Assembly (NCBI GenBank): GCA_964568075.1
Contig: CAZMOM010000002.1
Location: forward strand, 124,001-188,000
Source of the DNA: MnTg04 sp964568075
GTDB lineage: Bacteria; Pseudomonadota; Gammaproteobacteria; Steroidobacterales; MnTg04
DNA length: 64,000 bases
Direction of reading: 5' to 3'
The notes beneath the pieces are model-generated. The model was not told the DNA's origin. It saw only the letters and a program-made list of their open reading frames with translations, and ran no database searches. Position numbers and translations under genes: made by a program. The first letter of the stretch is position 1. Each line of letters begins with the position of its first letter. Shown one piece after another: positions 36,798 to 45,344 of the stretch.

Positions 36798-39326
36798 ATG
36801 TCCAGATATAATAAAGCCCGCGGAACATTTCTGTCCGCGATCATCCTGCCGATTGCCGGGTTCGGCCTGTACTCGGGGCCGGTTCTGGCACAACAAGACG
36901 GCGCAGACACTATTGAAGAAGTCGTCGTTACCGCACGCCGGATCGAAGAATCTCTGGAGGACGTACCCGCGTCAATCACGGTTCTGACCGAACGGGACAT
37001 CGAGCGCGCCGGCATCAGCCGGGCGGAGGACCTGATCAAGCTGACCCCAGGCGTATCGATGGTCAATGCGGCGGAGGTTGCGGATACCCAGGTCAATATT
37101 CGCGGCATTAATGGCGCACGTGATGCTGAAAACAGTTTCGCATTTATTGTCGATGGCGTGCTGATGAGCAACCCCGCCGCATTCAATCGTGAATACGCGA
37201 ACCTTAAGCAAATCGAAGTTCTCAAAGGCCCGCAAGGCGCACTGTACGGCCGCAATGCCGCCGCCGGTGCCATTGTGGTCACGACACGCAAACCAGGTGA
37301 TGAAACGGAAACAAATTTGAAAGCCAGTTTCGCTGGTGATGGAACAAATTTGATATCAGCTTATGTGGCGGGACCGGCTGGGTCCGGCGATACCCGATTT
37401 AGTTTACAGGGCGATTTTCGCAGCTCGGATGGTTTTTACCGAAACACCTTTCAAAACGACGATATCGTTGATGACTTCGAAAGTTTTAATATCAATGGCC
37501 GCCTGCTGCTGCAACCGAACGAGGATCTGACTATCGACCTGAAAGCCCGCTACGGTGAAGTCGATGCCGCATCCATTACGTTTAACGCCGCATTTGCGCT
37601 GCCAATATTTGCTACGTTTGGTCCGGGCTTTGAGTTATTCCACGAGAACGTCAATACTCATGATTTTATCTATCAGGCGAATATTGACCCGCAAAACGAT
37701 CAAGAGGCGCTCGAGCTGTCGGCGAAATTCGATCAGGAACTGGCCAACGGAAAGAGTCTGACTGGCTGGCTGCTTTACAGCGATATTGATAATTCCCTAT
37801 CGTCCGATGGCACCAGTGGCGCGTTCGGGTTTTTCTTTTTCGAACCGACCTGCATCCAGACCTCTACCGCTTTATTCAATGCCGGATTTACGCTTCCCCC
37901 GCCGCAGGTGTTGGCCCCATCGGATGGCAGCCTGGGGTTTTTCCCAATCTTTGGCCCCTATACGCCGACCAGTTGCGATGGCACTCAATATCAGGAAAGA
38001 AACCAGCAAGACGTGAGCTTTGAGCTTCGCCTCGCGTCGGACCCGGATCAGCGCCTGCGGTGGCTAACCGGTCTTTATTATCTGAACATCGACCGCGAAG
38101 TGGGCGTCAATCTCGGAATCGACACCGGGCAAGGCGTTACCAACTCGCTGTTTGTCCCCCAGACAGGGACCAACCCTACAGAGCAGCTGGTGTGGGATCA
38201 GTTTGACAGTGATGTCTGGGCCGTATTCGGCCAATTGCAGTACGATTTGTCGGATGACGTTGAGTTGTCGCTTGCGCTGCGTTATGACCGGGAAAACCGC
38301 GATGTTCACAACCTGGTGCCGACGGCCCCGACCACGCAATACGTCGATTTCACGCTGGATGCCTTTTCTTTGGGGGGCTCACCGCTCAACCCAGGGCTCG
38401 ATCCGACGATCAATCCTTCGGGCGTTATTGCCGACAAGAGCGCGACATTCGATGAATTTCAGCCGAAAGTCAGCTTGACCTGGGATCTGAACGACGAGTG
38501 GACCGCTTTTGGAAGCTGGGGTGTCGGCTTCAAAGCCGGCGGTTTCAACAACCAGGGCAGCGCCGCTACCGTTGACCTGTTTTATAACATACCGCTCGGA
38601 CTGAACCTGGTCATCGAAGATCAGTTTCGCGAGGAGACCTCCAGCGCCTTTGAAATTGGCCTGAAATCCGCAATGAACGATGGCCGTGTGCGACTCCAGG
38701 CAGCGTATTACCAGACCGACGTCGATGACATGCAGTTCTTCGAATTTCTCGTCGGACCATTTGGCCTGTTGCGCGTCGTCTCGAACATCGACGAAGTGAG
38801 CATCGATGGCTTTGAGGCCGGTATAGATGCCTCATTGAACGACTGGCTGACCATAGGAGCAGGCTTCAATTGGATTAACAGCGAAATCGAAGCGAACGCT
38901 TCACGGCCATCCACGGTGGGTAACGAGTCACCGTACACCCCGGAATACACCCATAACCTGGCTGCGCTGATCGATTTTCCGATCAACGGCGACATGGATT
39001 TCTTTGCCAATTTTTACTATACGATGGTGGGCGATACGTGGTTCCATACGATGCAAAACAACGCGACATCGACCGTGTTCGATTATGCCTTCCTCTTCCC
39101 TGGTGCCGGAACCGGCGACTACGGCCTGACCCGGCGTGACAGCTACGAGACGCTGGATGTCAGGCTGGGCCTAAGATCGGGTAACTGGACCATTGCCGCG
39201 GTCGGTAGCAACATTACCGACGAAAAATTCCTCGAAGAAGTCATCGTTGCGCCGGAGTTTGGTGGATCGTTCATTCATCCAGGGACGGAAGCTCGCTGGG
39301 GAGTTGAATTTACCTACTCGTTTTAG
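36798..39326 (+). CDS. TonB-dependent outer-membrane receptor
   Basis: This 842-residue protein has a signal peptide, ending near VLAQQ, a TonB-box-like IEEVVVTARR, and a plug domain with VPASITVLTERDIERAG, VNIRGINGARD and the LKGPQGALYGRNAAAGAIVVTTR signature (split here as KGPQGALYGRNAA). A large beta-barrel ends in aromatic FTYSF. It imports a scarce or bulky ligand using energy from TonB. Its ligand is not evident. The two TTGTATACAA sites in its promoter tie it to the HyuAB/LeuCD-like catabolic genes, so I infer it imports their substrate. A GGGGG element precedes the start. Confidence 0.9.
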   Translation: MSRYNKARGTFLSAIILPIAGFGLYSGPVLAQQDGADTIEEVVVTARRIEESLEDVPASITVLTERDIERAGISRAEDLIKLTPGVSMVNAAEVADTQVNIRGINGARDAENSFAFIVDGVLMSNPAAFNREYANLKQIEVLKGPQGALYGRNAAAGAIVVTTRKPGDETETNLKASFAGDGTNLISAYVAGPAGSGDTRFSLQGDFRSSDGFYRNTFQNDDIVDDFESFNINGRLLLQPNEDLTIDLKARYGEVDAASITFNAAFALPIFATFGPGFELFHENVNTHDFIYQANIDPQNDQEALELSAKFDQELANGKSLTGWLLYSDIDNSLSSDGTSGAFGFFFFEPTCIQTSTALFNAGFTLPPPQVLAPSDGSLGFFPIFGPYTPTSCDGTQYQERNQQDVSFELRLASDPDQRLRWLTGLYYLNIDREVGVNLGIDTGQGVTNSLFVPQTGTNPTEQLVWDQFDSDVWAVFGQLQYDLSDDVELSLALRYDRENRDVHNLVPTAPTTQYVDFTLDAFSLGGSPLNPGLDPTINPSGVIADKSATFDEFQPKVSLTWDLNDEWTAFGSWGVGFKAGGFNNQGSAATVDLFYNIPLGLNLVIEDQFREETSSAFEIGLKSAMNDGRVRLQAAYYQTDVDDMQFFEFLVGPFGLLRVVSNIDEVSIDGFEAGIDASLNDWLTIGAGFNWINSEIEANASRPSTVGNESPYTPEYTHNLAALIDFPINGDMDFFANFYYTMVGDTWFHTMQNNATSTVFDYAFLFPGAGTGDYGLTRRDSYETLDVRLGLRSGNWTIAAVGSNITDEKFLEEVIVAPEFGGSFIHPGTEARWGVEFTYSF

Positions 39327-39358
39327 TGGTCCAACAAGGTTATATTGATGGACCACTA
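39324..39358 (+). other. Hairpin overlapping the receptor stop codon
   Basis: TAGTGGTCCA and TGGACCACTA form a perfect 10-bp stem with a 15-base loop; the first three bases are the stop codon. There is no T-run, so it may protect the transcript end ahead of the true terminator at 39392. Confidence 0.55.
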
Positions 39359-39391
39359 GGTATGTTACTGGCCTTGCAGACGAGGCTCGAA

Positions 39392-39420
39392 AACGCCGGC
39401 AGAAATGCCGGCGTTTTTTT
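39392..39420 (+). terminator. Rho-independent terminator of the TonB receptor gene
   Basis: A 9-bp perfect stem (AACGCCGGC / GCCGGCGTT) with a 6-base loop runs directly into a T-tract. It separates the receptor from the convergent gntR gene, whose stop is at 39429. Confidence 0.9.
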
Positions 39421-39428
39421 GTGTCCTT

Positions 39429-40097
39429 TCAGGCTTGCCGGACTTTTTTCCGATCGTCCGGTTTATGCATAGACTGCAATGTGATTCTTGCTGCCTGAAC
39501 ATGGGAGCGCATGACCGACGCCGCCCACTCGCCATCGCCTGACTCGATCGCCTGCACGATTTCCAGGTGATGCCTGGCGCTCCGTTGCAGATCCTGATCG
39601 GTATAATCCCGGAAAGTTTCGAAAACCAAAGGAGCGTCTTTCAGCTGGCTTAGGATGGACTCCAGCCTGTCGCTGCGCGCCGCCAGATACAGCGTCCTGT
39701 GGAACTGGTCATTGAGGTCGGCGATTCTTTCCAGGTAACCCTGCTTACGATCACAACCTTCCGCAAACTGGGCATCCGCTGCCGTTCTCATTTTCGATAT
39801 CTCGCCCGCGGTCGCATTTTCAGCCGCACGGTGAGCGGCGTAAGGTTCCAGAAGCACTCGCAGTTCGAAAATCTCCTCTGCGTCCGCGTCGCTCCAGGCC
39901 TTTACAAATGCACCCTGATGCGGAACAAATTCCAAAAGGCCTTCCGCCTGGAGACGGCGCATAGCCTCGCGAACCGGCGTCCGGCTCACACCGGATGCCG
40001 CTGCAATCTCTTTTTCCGTGATCCGCGCCCCCGGCGGATAGAGCGCTTCAACAATGCCTGTACGCAACGCATTGTAGGCTTTTTCCGCTGCCTTCAC
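39429..40097 (-). CDS. GntR-family regulator, FadR/FCD subfamily
   Basis: This 222-residue transcription factor has an N-terminal winged helix (ITEKEIAAASGVSRTPVREAMRRLQ is the family signature; key part SRTPVREA). Its C-terminal FCD ligand-binding domain has conserved metal ligands: DLNDQFHRTLY (Asp, His), RHHLEIVQAI and MRSHVQAA. FCD regulators usually repress carboxylic-acid catabolic genes and bind short AT-rich palindromes. It is the last gene of the leftward HMGL-hyuA-hyuB operon and most likely recognises TTGTATACAA. Its inducer is probably a pathway acid or CoA ester. Confidence 0.92.
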   Translation of the reverse strand: MKAAEKAYNALRTGIVEALYPPGARITEKEIAAASGVSRTPVREAMRRLQAEGLLEFVPHQGAFVKAWSDADAEEIFELRVLLEPYAAHRAAENATAGEISKMRTAADAQFAEGCDRKQGYLERIADLNDQFHRTLYLAARSDRLESILSQLKDAPLVFETFRDYTDQDLQRSARHHLEIVQAIESGDGEWAASVMRSHVQAARITLQSMHKPDDRKKVRQA

Positions 40098-40201
40098 GAT
40101 GCATCCATAATATTGAAAAACAACATGTTATCGGGAATCACTGGCTTTGGCACATTAGAAAATATGCCCGCGCATTTTGTCGTTTGAGCCGGAATCCCCA
40201 A

Positions 40202-42082
40202 CTAAGCATTGCTAACCCACTGTTGAAACTCGGGTGTTGCCGGCGGTTGCAAACCGGTTTCGGCCAGGCACCGCTCTTTCAACTCCTCTATGGTTCCACC
40301 ACGATCAAACAGACTGGTTTCACCGCGCTCCGCCGTCATTTTTTTGCGCAGATTCGCCGTGGCTTTCTCATCCGCCTCGAGCTTGCCATCGATGACCACT
40401 CCATATCGCCGGGCGCCTTCCACACTGACCAGACCAGCCTTCACATCGAAAACTACCTTTTCGACGTCGCGTTTGAATGGGTCTCCCCAGCCGCCTCCAC
40501 CCCAGGTCTCATAAAAAAGCAGGTCATCGACTTCAACCTTAATCCGATCGCATTTCGATGGCAGTATTTCCTCGCTGCCATCAACGCGCTTGAGGATTTT
40601 CTGGCTACGCTTTCCTGGCGAGCCGCCATTGACGCCCCAAGGGTAGGTCAGCCAACGGTCGTCATGGATCGAAATCTGCCCGGCCTCCAGGAATCTGTAG
40701 CCGACCCGGATAGCGTTTCCACCCCGGTTAGTGCCAGCGCCTCCGGAATCGGTGACCGTCTCATAAATTTCGATTCGCAGCGGGAAATACGCTTCGAGAA
40801 ATTCATTTGGGACATTCGTAAAGCTGGGCCATAAGGAATGGCCATCCGGTCCGTCGCCAAACGGCTTGCCCGGTATCCCGCCAAAGCCGATCTGGTAAAG
40901 CTGGTACCACTCTCCCTTCCTGTCAAATCCAGAATACATAAAATGGGGGCTGTCAGAGAACCCTGCCGCGCACAGAAAATCCGGATTTCCCTGGCCCAGT
41001 AATCCGCCCAAAACGTCGAATATTCTTCCCAGCGCATGCGTACGACACGAAAGAGCCGCGGGTTTGCGTGGTTTCAGCAAAGTGCCATCCGGGATGGTGA
41101 CCTCCATCAGGTCATAAAAACCGTCGTTAAACATGATCTGGGGATCAAAAACCATGATCATGTAGACACCGCAGAACATTTTGAACATTTCCTCGTTTAA
41201 AAGAAAATTTATCGAACCTATCGACTGCGGGTCTGTACCCGTAAAATCAAAATGAACCTTCTCCCCTTCTCGCCACATGGTGCAGGCTATTTTGTACGGC
41301 CCCATGCCGACGCCGTCGTCACAAACATAATCTTCAAAATACTGCTTCTCTTCTGGCACCGTATTCATAATCAGCTGACGCATCGCTCGGCGGTTTCGAG
41401 CAAGCAGTTCGTCCATCGCCGAATAAAAAATATCGTCGCCAAAACGATCCGCGATTTCGATACAGCGTTTTTCCGCGGTACGGCAAGCCGCAACGATCGC
41501 ATTGAAGTCGCTAAGATTCCAATGTGGCAACCGGCAGTTATGCAAAATAAGTTTTAGAATATCTTCCTGCAGCTCACCTTTTTTATAGATCTTTATCGGT
41601 GGGACGACGATACCTTCTTCATAAATCTGTGTGGCATCAGTTGGCAAGCTGCCGGGTACTTTTCCACCCACATCGGTCATATGACCAAACATCGCCGACC
41701 ATGCAAGCAGACGGCCGTCCTTAAAAATCGGCAATAAAATTAACCAGTCGTTTGCATGACTGACCGCTCCGTTGCACGAATAAGGATCGGTAGTCAGAAA
41801 AATATCGCCCTCTTCAACCGTGCCGTCAAAACCTTCCAGGAAACCGTAAATAAAGGAGCCGAATTGGCCGACGACCATTTTTCCGTCGACGTTGGCGATC
41901 ATGGGAAATTCATCATGTTGTTCGCGAATACCGGGTGACATCGCTGTGCGAAACAACACCGCATCCATTTCGTATCTCGCATTACGCAAGGCATTCTCGA
42001 TGATATCCAGCGTGATCGGATCAATATCGGTCCTATGGAAAGGTTGCGGGGTACTTTCGATTAATTCGGCTGTCATTCCCAT
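40202..42082 (-). CDS. hyuB: Hydantoinase B/oxoprolinase-family subunit
   Basis: This 626-residue protein begins, after a short leader, with DPITLDIIENALRNARYEMDAVLFRTAMSPGIREQHDEF-type sequence, the start of the HyuB family (key part DIIENALRNARYEMD). HANDWLILLPIF, GGKVPG and the C-terminal GGGGWGDPF are further signatures. HyuB pairs with HyuA in ATP-dependent enzymes that open hydantoins, 5-oxoproline or related cyclic amides, or carboxylate ketones in the acetone/acetophenone carboxylase branch. It lies 6 bp after hyuA. Absence of a third small carboxylase subunit favours the amidohydrolase role. Confidence 0.85.
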   Translation of the reverse strand: MGMTAELIESTPQPFHRTDIDPITLDIIENALRNARYEMDAVLFRTAMSPGIREQHDEFPMIANVDGKMVVGQFGSFIYGFLEGFDGTVEEGDIFLTTDPYSCNGAVSHANDWLILLPIFKDGRLLAWSAMFGHMTDVGGKVPGSLPTDATQIYEEGIVVPPIKIYKKGELQEDILKLILHNCRLPHWNLSDFNAIVAACRTAEKRCIEIADRFGDDIFYSAMDELLARNRRAMRQLIMNTVPEEKQYFEDYVCDDGVGMGPYKIACTMWREGEKVHFDFTGTDPQSIGSINFLLNEEMFKMFCGVYMIMVFDPQIMFNDGFYDLMEVTIPDGTLLKPRKPAALSCRTHALGRIFDVLGGLLGQGNPDFLCAAGFSDSPHFMYSGFDRKGEWYQLYQIGFGGIPGKPFGDGPDGHSLWPSFTNVPNEFLEAYFPLRIEIYETVTDSGGAGTNRGGNAIRVGYRFLEAGQISIHDDRWLTYPWGVNGGSPGKRSQKILKRVDGSEEILPSKCDRIKVEVDDLLFYETWGGGGWGDPFKRDVEKVVFDVKAGLVSVEGARRYGVVIDGKLEADEKATANLRKKMTAERGETSLFDRGGTIEELKERCLAETGLQPPATPEFQQWVSNA

Positions 42083-42088
42083 ACTCTC

Positions 42089-44146
42089 CTATTTCTCATC
42101 CGGTCTGATCAGGATATTTCCAAGCTTATCAACCTCGCCGCTATGCCCGGGCAGTATCAAAGTAGTGGAATCCATTTCAACAACGATCGCCGGTCCGGCG
42201 ATCCTGTTTCCCGCTTTAAGCTTCGAGCGGTCATAAATCTTCGTGTCCTGGTCGCTATCGTCGACATAAATAGTCTCGGTATTGATGACCGCATCCGATG
42301 CGTCTGCTTTTCCCGTTTCAATTGAAGGCGCTTTTACAACAGTCGCCTCCCCCTGCACCACAGCACGCACGTTGACCAATTCTTTGTCTGCATCGAGTGC
42401 AAATGTAAATAGCTGCTTGTGCCGTTCATCGAATTCATCAGCGATAATATCGAGCCCTTTTTTCTTGAGTCGATCCAGATCGACTTCGACCGTCAGCAAC
42501 AAACCCTGACCGTGATAACGAATATCAACTTCATAACTGCCGGTCTGCTCTTTACGGGGAACATTTTCGGCATCCAGAGATTTCGCTGCTGCGTCTGCCA
42601 ATTCCTGCAGAATATTGATCACTTCATCGCTGCTTGATTCAGAAAACCGCCGAATAAATGTGCGCGAAGCTTCATCCCGGATTCTGGTCGTCGCATCACC
42701 GTAGGCGCAAAGCACGCCCGGCCCCGGCGGGATAATGACTGGCCAGGAATTCATCAGTCGGCCCAAGGCGTTTGCATGCAAAGGGCCGGCGCCGCCAAAG
42801 GCAATCAGGGCAAAATCGCGCGGATCATGGCCTTGCTCAACTGAGACAAGCCGCAACGCGCCGACCATGTTCTCGTTGACGATATCGGCAATTCCAGATG
42901 CCGCTTTTTTCAGTGGTAGACCCAGGGCATCAGCTATTTTTTGCACCGACTTTTCGGCCAGCGAGCGATCAAGACTCATTTCGCCACCAAGACGGGCAAC
43001 AGCGGGCAGATATCCTAAACATATATTGGCATCGGTGACTGTTGGTTCTTCGCCACCCTGGCCATAGCATGCCGGTCCTGGGTCCGCGCCGGCGCTTTGT
43101 GGGCCAACTCTGAGCGCCTTGGTCAACTCCGGCACATGAGCGATCGATCCGCCCCCAGCTCCAACGGTGCGAACATCAATTGACGAGGCTCGTACAGTGA
43201 CGTCGCCAACAGTCGTTTCTCGCCGCAGCTGGGCGACACCATTCTGTACGAGCGCGACATCAGTTGAAGTACCACCCATATCAATAGTCAGCAAGTTATC
43301 AAAACCCGCCTGGCTGGCAATCCAGATGGCACCGCTGACCCCTCCGGCAGGTCCGCTCATTAACAGGTTGACAGGTAAATTCTCAGCCGCTGCGACTGAT
43401 GCCAGTCCGCCATCCGAGCGCAAAACGTGAAGCTGCAAGTCATCCATGGTCTTTTGCAGTTCACTGTGCAAATTCAATACATAGCTGGCTACACGTGGCC
43501 TGACGTAGGAATTAGCGACCGTGGTTATCGTCCGCTCATACTCCTGCATTTCGGGTACAACTTCAGAGGATAAAGACACCGGTATGCCTGGCATGACTTC
43601 ATTGGCTATTTTGCGTATTTGTTTCTCATGAGCATCATTTGCGAATGCGTTTATCAACGACACGGTCAGCGCTTCAATTCCCTGATCCTTGATTCCTTCA
43701 AGGGACTTTCGCATCGCATCAACATCGAGTTCCCGGATGACTTCTCCTTTGGAGCTGACTCTTTCCTGTGCTTCAACGGTTAACGCCAGTGGCGCCAACG
43801 GATTGCTCTTATTGTAAATTACCCAGCCGCCCAGCCCGCCCGGTACAAACGACCTGGCGATTTGCAAGACCTGCCGGTAACCCTGACTGGTGACCAGGCC
43901 AACAGTTGCGCCGGTCATCGTAAGGATGGTATTGGTTGCAACCGTCGTGCCATGCATGACATGCGAAATCGTCGCGGCATCAACGCCGGCGCTTTCGGTT
44001 ACTTTTGCGATGCCGTTCAGAACACCGATCGAAGAATCCTCCGGCGTACTGGGTACTTTCGCTGTAAAAAATTCACCCGACTTCTCGTTTACCAGCAATA
44101 AATCGGTAAACGTGCCCCCTACATCAACACCGAGACGAAAACTCAT
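42089..44146 (-). CDS. hyuA: Hydantoinase A/oxoprolinase-family ATPase subunit
   Basis: This 685-residue protein has the N-terminal ASKHA-like phosphate-binding loop LGVDVGGTFTDLLLV. Further family signatures are HGTTVATNTIL, MSGPAGGVSGA, LLTIDMGGTSTDVALV and FGGAGPLHANALG. This subunit activates the substrate carbonyl with ATP while HyuB completes ring opening. It lies 72 bp after the HMG-CoA-lyase-like gene and 6 bp before hyuB. The natural substrate cannot be read from sequence; with the neighbouring amidohydrolase and hydro-lyase it is probably a cyclic imide or lactam. Confidence 0.87.
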   Translation of the reverse strand: MSFRLGVDVGGTFTDLLLVNEKSGEFFTAKVPSTPEDSSIGVLNGIAKVTESAGVDAATISHVMHGTTVATNTILTMTGATVGLVTSQGYRQVLQIARSFVPGGLGGWVIYNKSNPLAPLALTVEAQERVSSKGEVIRELDVDAMRKSLEGIKDQGIEALTVSLINAFANDAHEKQIRKIANEVMPGIPVSLSSEVVPEMQEYERTITTVANSYVRPRVASYVLNLHSELQKTMDDLQLHVLRSDGGLASVAAAENLPVNLLMSGPAGGVSGAIWIASQAGFDNLLTIDMGGTSTDVALVQNGVAQLRRETTVGDVTVRASSIDVRTVGAGGGSIAHVPELTKALRVGPQSAGADPGPACYGQGGEEPTVTDANICLGYLPAVARLGGEMSLDRSLAEKSVQKIADALGLPLKKAASGIADIVNENMVGALRLVSVEQGHDPRDFALIAFGGAGPLHANALGRLMNSWPVIIPPGPGVLCAYGDATTRIRDEASRTFIRRFSESSSDEVINILQELADAAAKSLDAENVPRKEQTGSYEVDIRYHGQGLLLTVEVDLDRLKKKGLDIIADEFDERHKQLFTFALDADKELVNVRAVVQGEATVVKAPSIETGKADASDAVINTETIYVDDSDQDTKIYDRSKLKAGNRIAGPAIVVEMDSTTLILPGHSGEVDKLGNILIRPDEK

Positions 44147-44218
44147 AGACTCACCTTGTCTCCAAAAAATACCCGGTACGTTCCGGAATTACTGTCTGAA
44201 CGACCCCACGCGGCCTGC

Positions 44219-45148
44219 TTATATTTGCGCCGACGAGTTAGCGGGCGCATTGCTTGTCGGGAAAATCCCGGCTTTGGGGATTAGTGCCGGCAATTCATGC
44301 CCAAGAACCTCCTCCAGCCACCGGCTGGTTGCCACCAGTTTTTCCAGATCGATGCCGGTCTCAAAACCGGACCGGTGCATCATGTAAACAAGATCCTCGG
44401 TCGGGATATTGCCAGTGGCATGAGGTGCAAACGGACAGCCACCGACCCCGCCTACACTGGCATCAATCACATCCGCACCAGTCTGGACCGCTACATAGGC
44501 GTTGGCGAGGCCCGTGTTTCGAGTATTGTGGAAATGACAGCGCACCGGAATCCGGCCGGAAATTTTCTTGATTCGGGAAACAAGGGAAGCTACCTGTGCC
44601 GGCACGCCCGCGCCGATTGTGTCAGCGATAGCGATTTCGTCGGCTCCTCCTTCAAGAACCCGATCGACGATCTCCAGCACTCTTTGTTCCGCGACTTCGC
44701 CTTCGAATGGGCAGCCAAATGCGGCCGAAACCGTGATGCTGGCCTTGATTCCTGCCTTTTTTGCCTCAGCGGACATCTTCCGCCATGCCTCGATTGACTC
44801 GCTTATTGTGGCGCCCTGGTTTCGCAGATTAAAAGTCTCACTGGCGATAACCACCATACCAATTTCGTCGATTCCGGCGGTTACGGCTCTTTCGAAACCG
44901 CGAAAATTAAGAACCAGACCGATGTAACTGACGTCACTCCGCTCCGGAAGCCCACTGACGACTTCCTCCGCCTGTGCCATCTGAGGGACTTTTTTCGGAT
45001 TAACAAAACTGGCGACCTCGAGGCGGCTCACACCGGATTCGACCAAGCGGCGCACCAGTTCAACCCTGGAACTGACCGGCAAATGACAAGAATCACCTTG
45101 CAATCCGTCGCGCGGGCCGACTTCAGTTACCGAGACTTTAGTGGTCAT
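44219..45148 (-). CDS. HMG-CoA-lyase-family acyl-CoA lyase
   Basis: This 309-residue TIM-barrel enzyme of the HMGL/DRE-TIM family cleaves a 3-hydroxy-3-acyl-CoA into an acyl-CoA and an oxoacid. Catalytic features are VGPRDGLQ (Arg-Asp), the metal-binding CHFHNTRNTGLAN with its two His, and the catalytic cysteine in GVGGCPFAPHATGN. Relatives act on HMG-CoA, citramalyl-CoA or similar thioesters. I start it at ATG 45148; sequence upstream to 45256 is hydrophobic, contains the operator and is not family-like. It is first in the leftward operon. Confidence 0.88.
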   Translation of the reverse strand: MTTKVSVTEVGPRDGLQGDSCHLPVSSRVELVRRLVESGVSRLEVASFVNPKKVPQMAQAEEVVSGLPERSDVSYIGLVLNFRGFERAVTAGIDEIGMVVIASETFNLRNQGATISESIEAWRKMSAEAKKAGIKASITVSAAFGCPFEGEVAEQRVLEIVDRVLEGGADEIAIADTIGAGVPAQVASLVSRIKKISGRIPVRCHFHNTRNTGLANAYVAVQTGADVIDASVGGVGGCPFAPHATGNIPTEDLVYMMHRSGFETGIDLEKLVATSRWLEEVLGHELPALIPKAGIFPTSNAPANSSAQI

Positions 45149-45180
45149 GCAAGATTTTTCCGAAACGAGAAAATAGTGGA

Positions 45181-45196
45181 ATATTGTATACAATAT
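45181..45196. promoter_or_regulatory. 16-bp palindromic operator between the divergent operons
   Basis: ATATTGTATACAATAT is a perfect palindrome with the same TTGTATACAA core as the two sites at the TonB receptor promoter. On the minus strand it contains TACAAT (45183-45188), 17 bp from TTGGTA (45206-45211), a plausible -10/-35 pair for the HMGL-hyuAB-gntR operon. Binding would occlude that -10. It also sits 149 bp upstream of the CoA-transferase start. Confidence 0.75.
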
Positions 45197-45250
45197 CGCT
45201 AATCTTACCAATAGATTTGGGCTTATTAGCCTGAAAATCGATGAAATTGT

Positions 45251-45264
45251 ATGCATCGATGCAT
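45251..45264. promoter_or_regulatory. Second palindrome in the divergent region
   Basis: ATGCATCGATGCAT is a perfect 14-bp palindrome 81 bp before the CoA-transferase start. It differs from the TTGTATACAA core and may bind another regulator; chance cannot be excluded. Confidence 0.35.
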
Positions 45265-45344
45265 TTCAAGTGCCACTAAACGATCGTCGCCTCGTTTCAA
45301 ACCGGGGTGTCAGGCAAGAAAAAAGTCAATAGGTATTAACGCCC

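Noticed and set aside
40202..44146. Acetone/acetophenone carboxylase for the HyuA/HyuB pair
   Set aside because: That branch usually has a third small subunit gene, which is absent, and the neighbouring amidohydrolase fits ring-amide opening better. It remains possible.
45149..45256. N-terminal extension of the HMG-CoA-lyase-like protein to 45256
   Set aside because: The extra residues are hydrophobic and non-homologous, and the segment contains the palindromic operator and a -10/-35 pair. ATG 45148 matches the family start.
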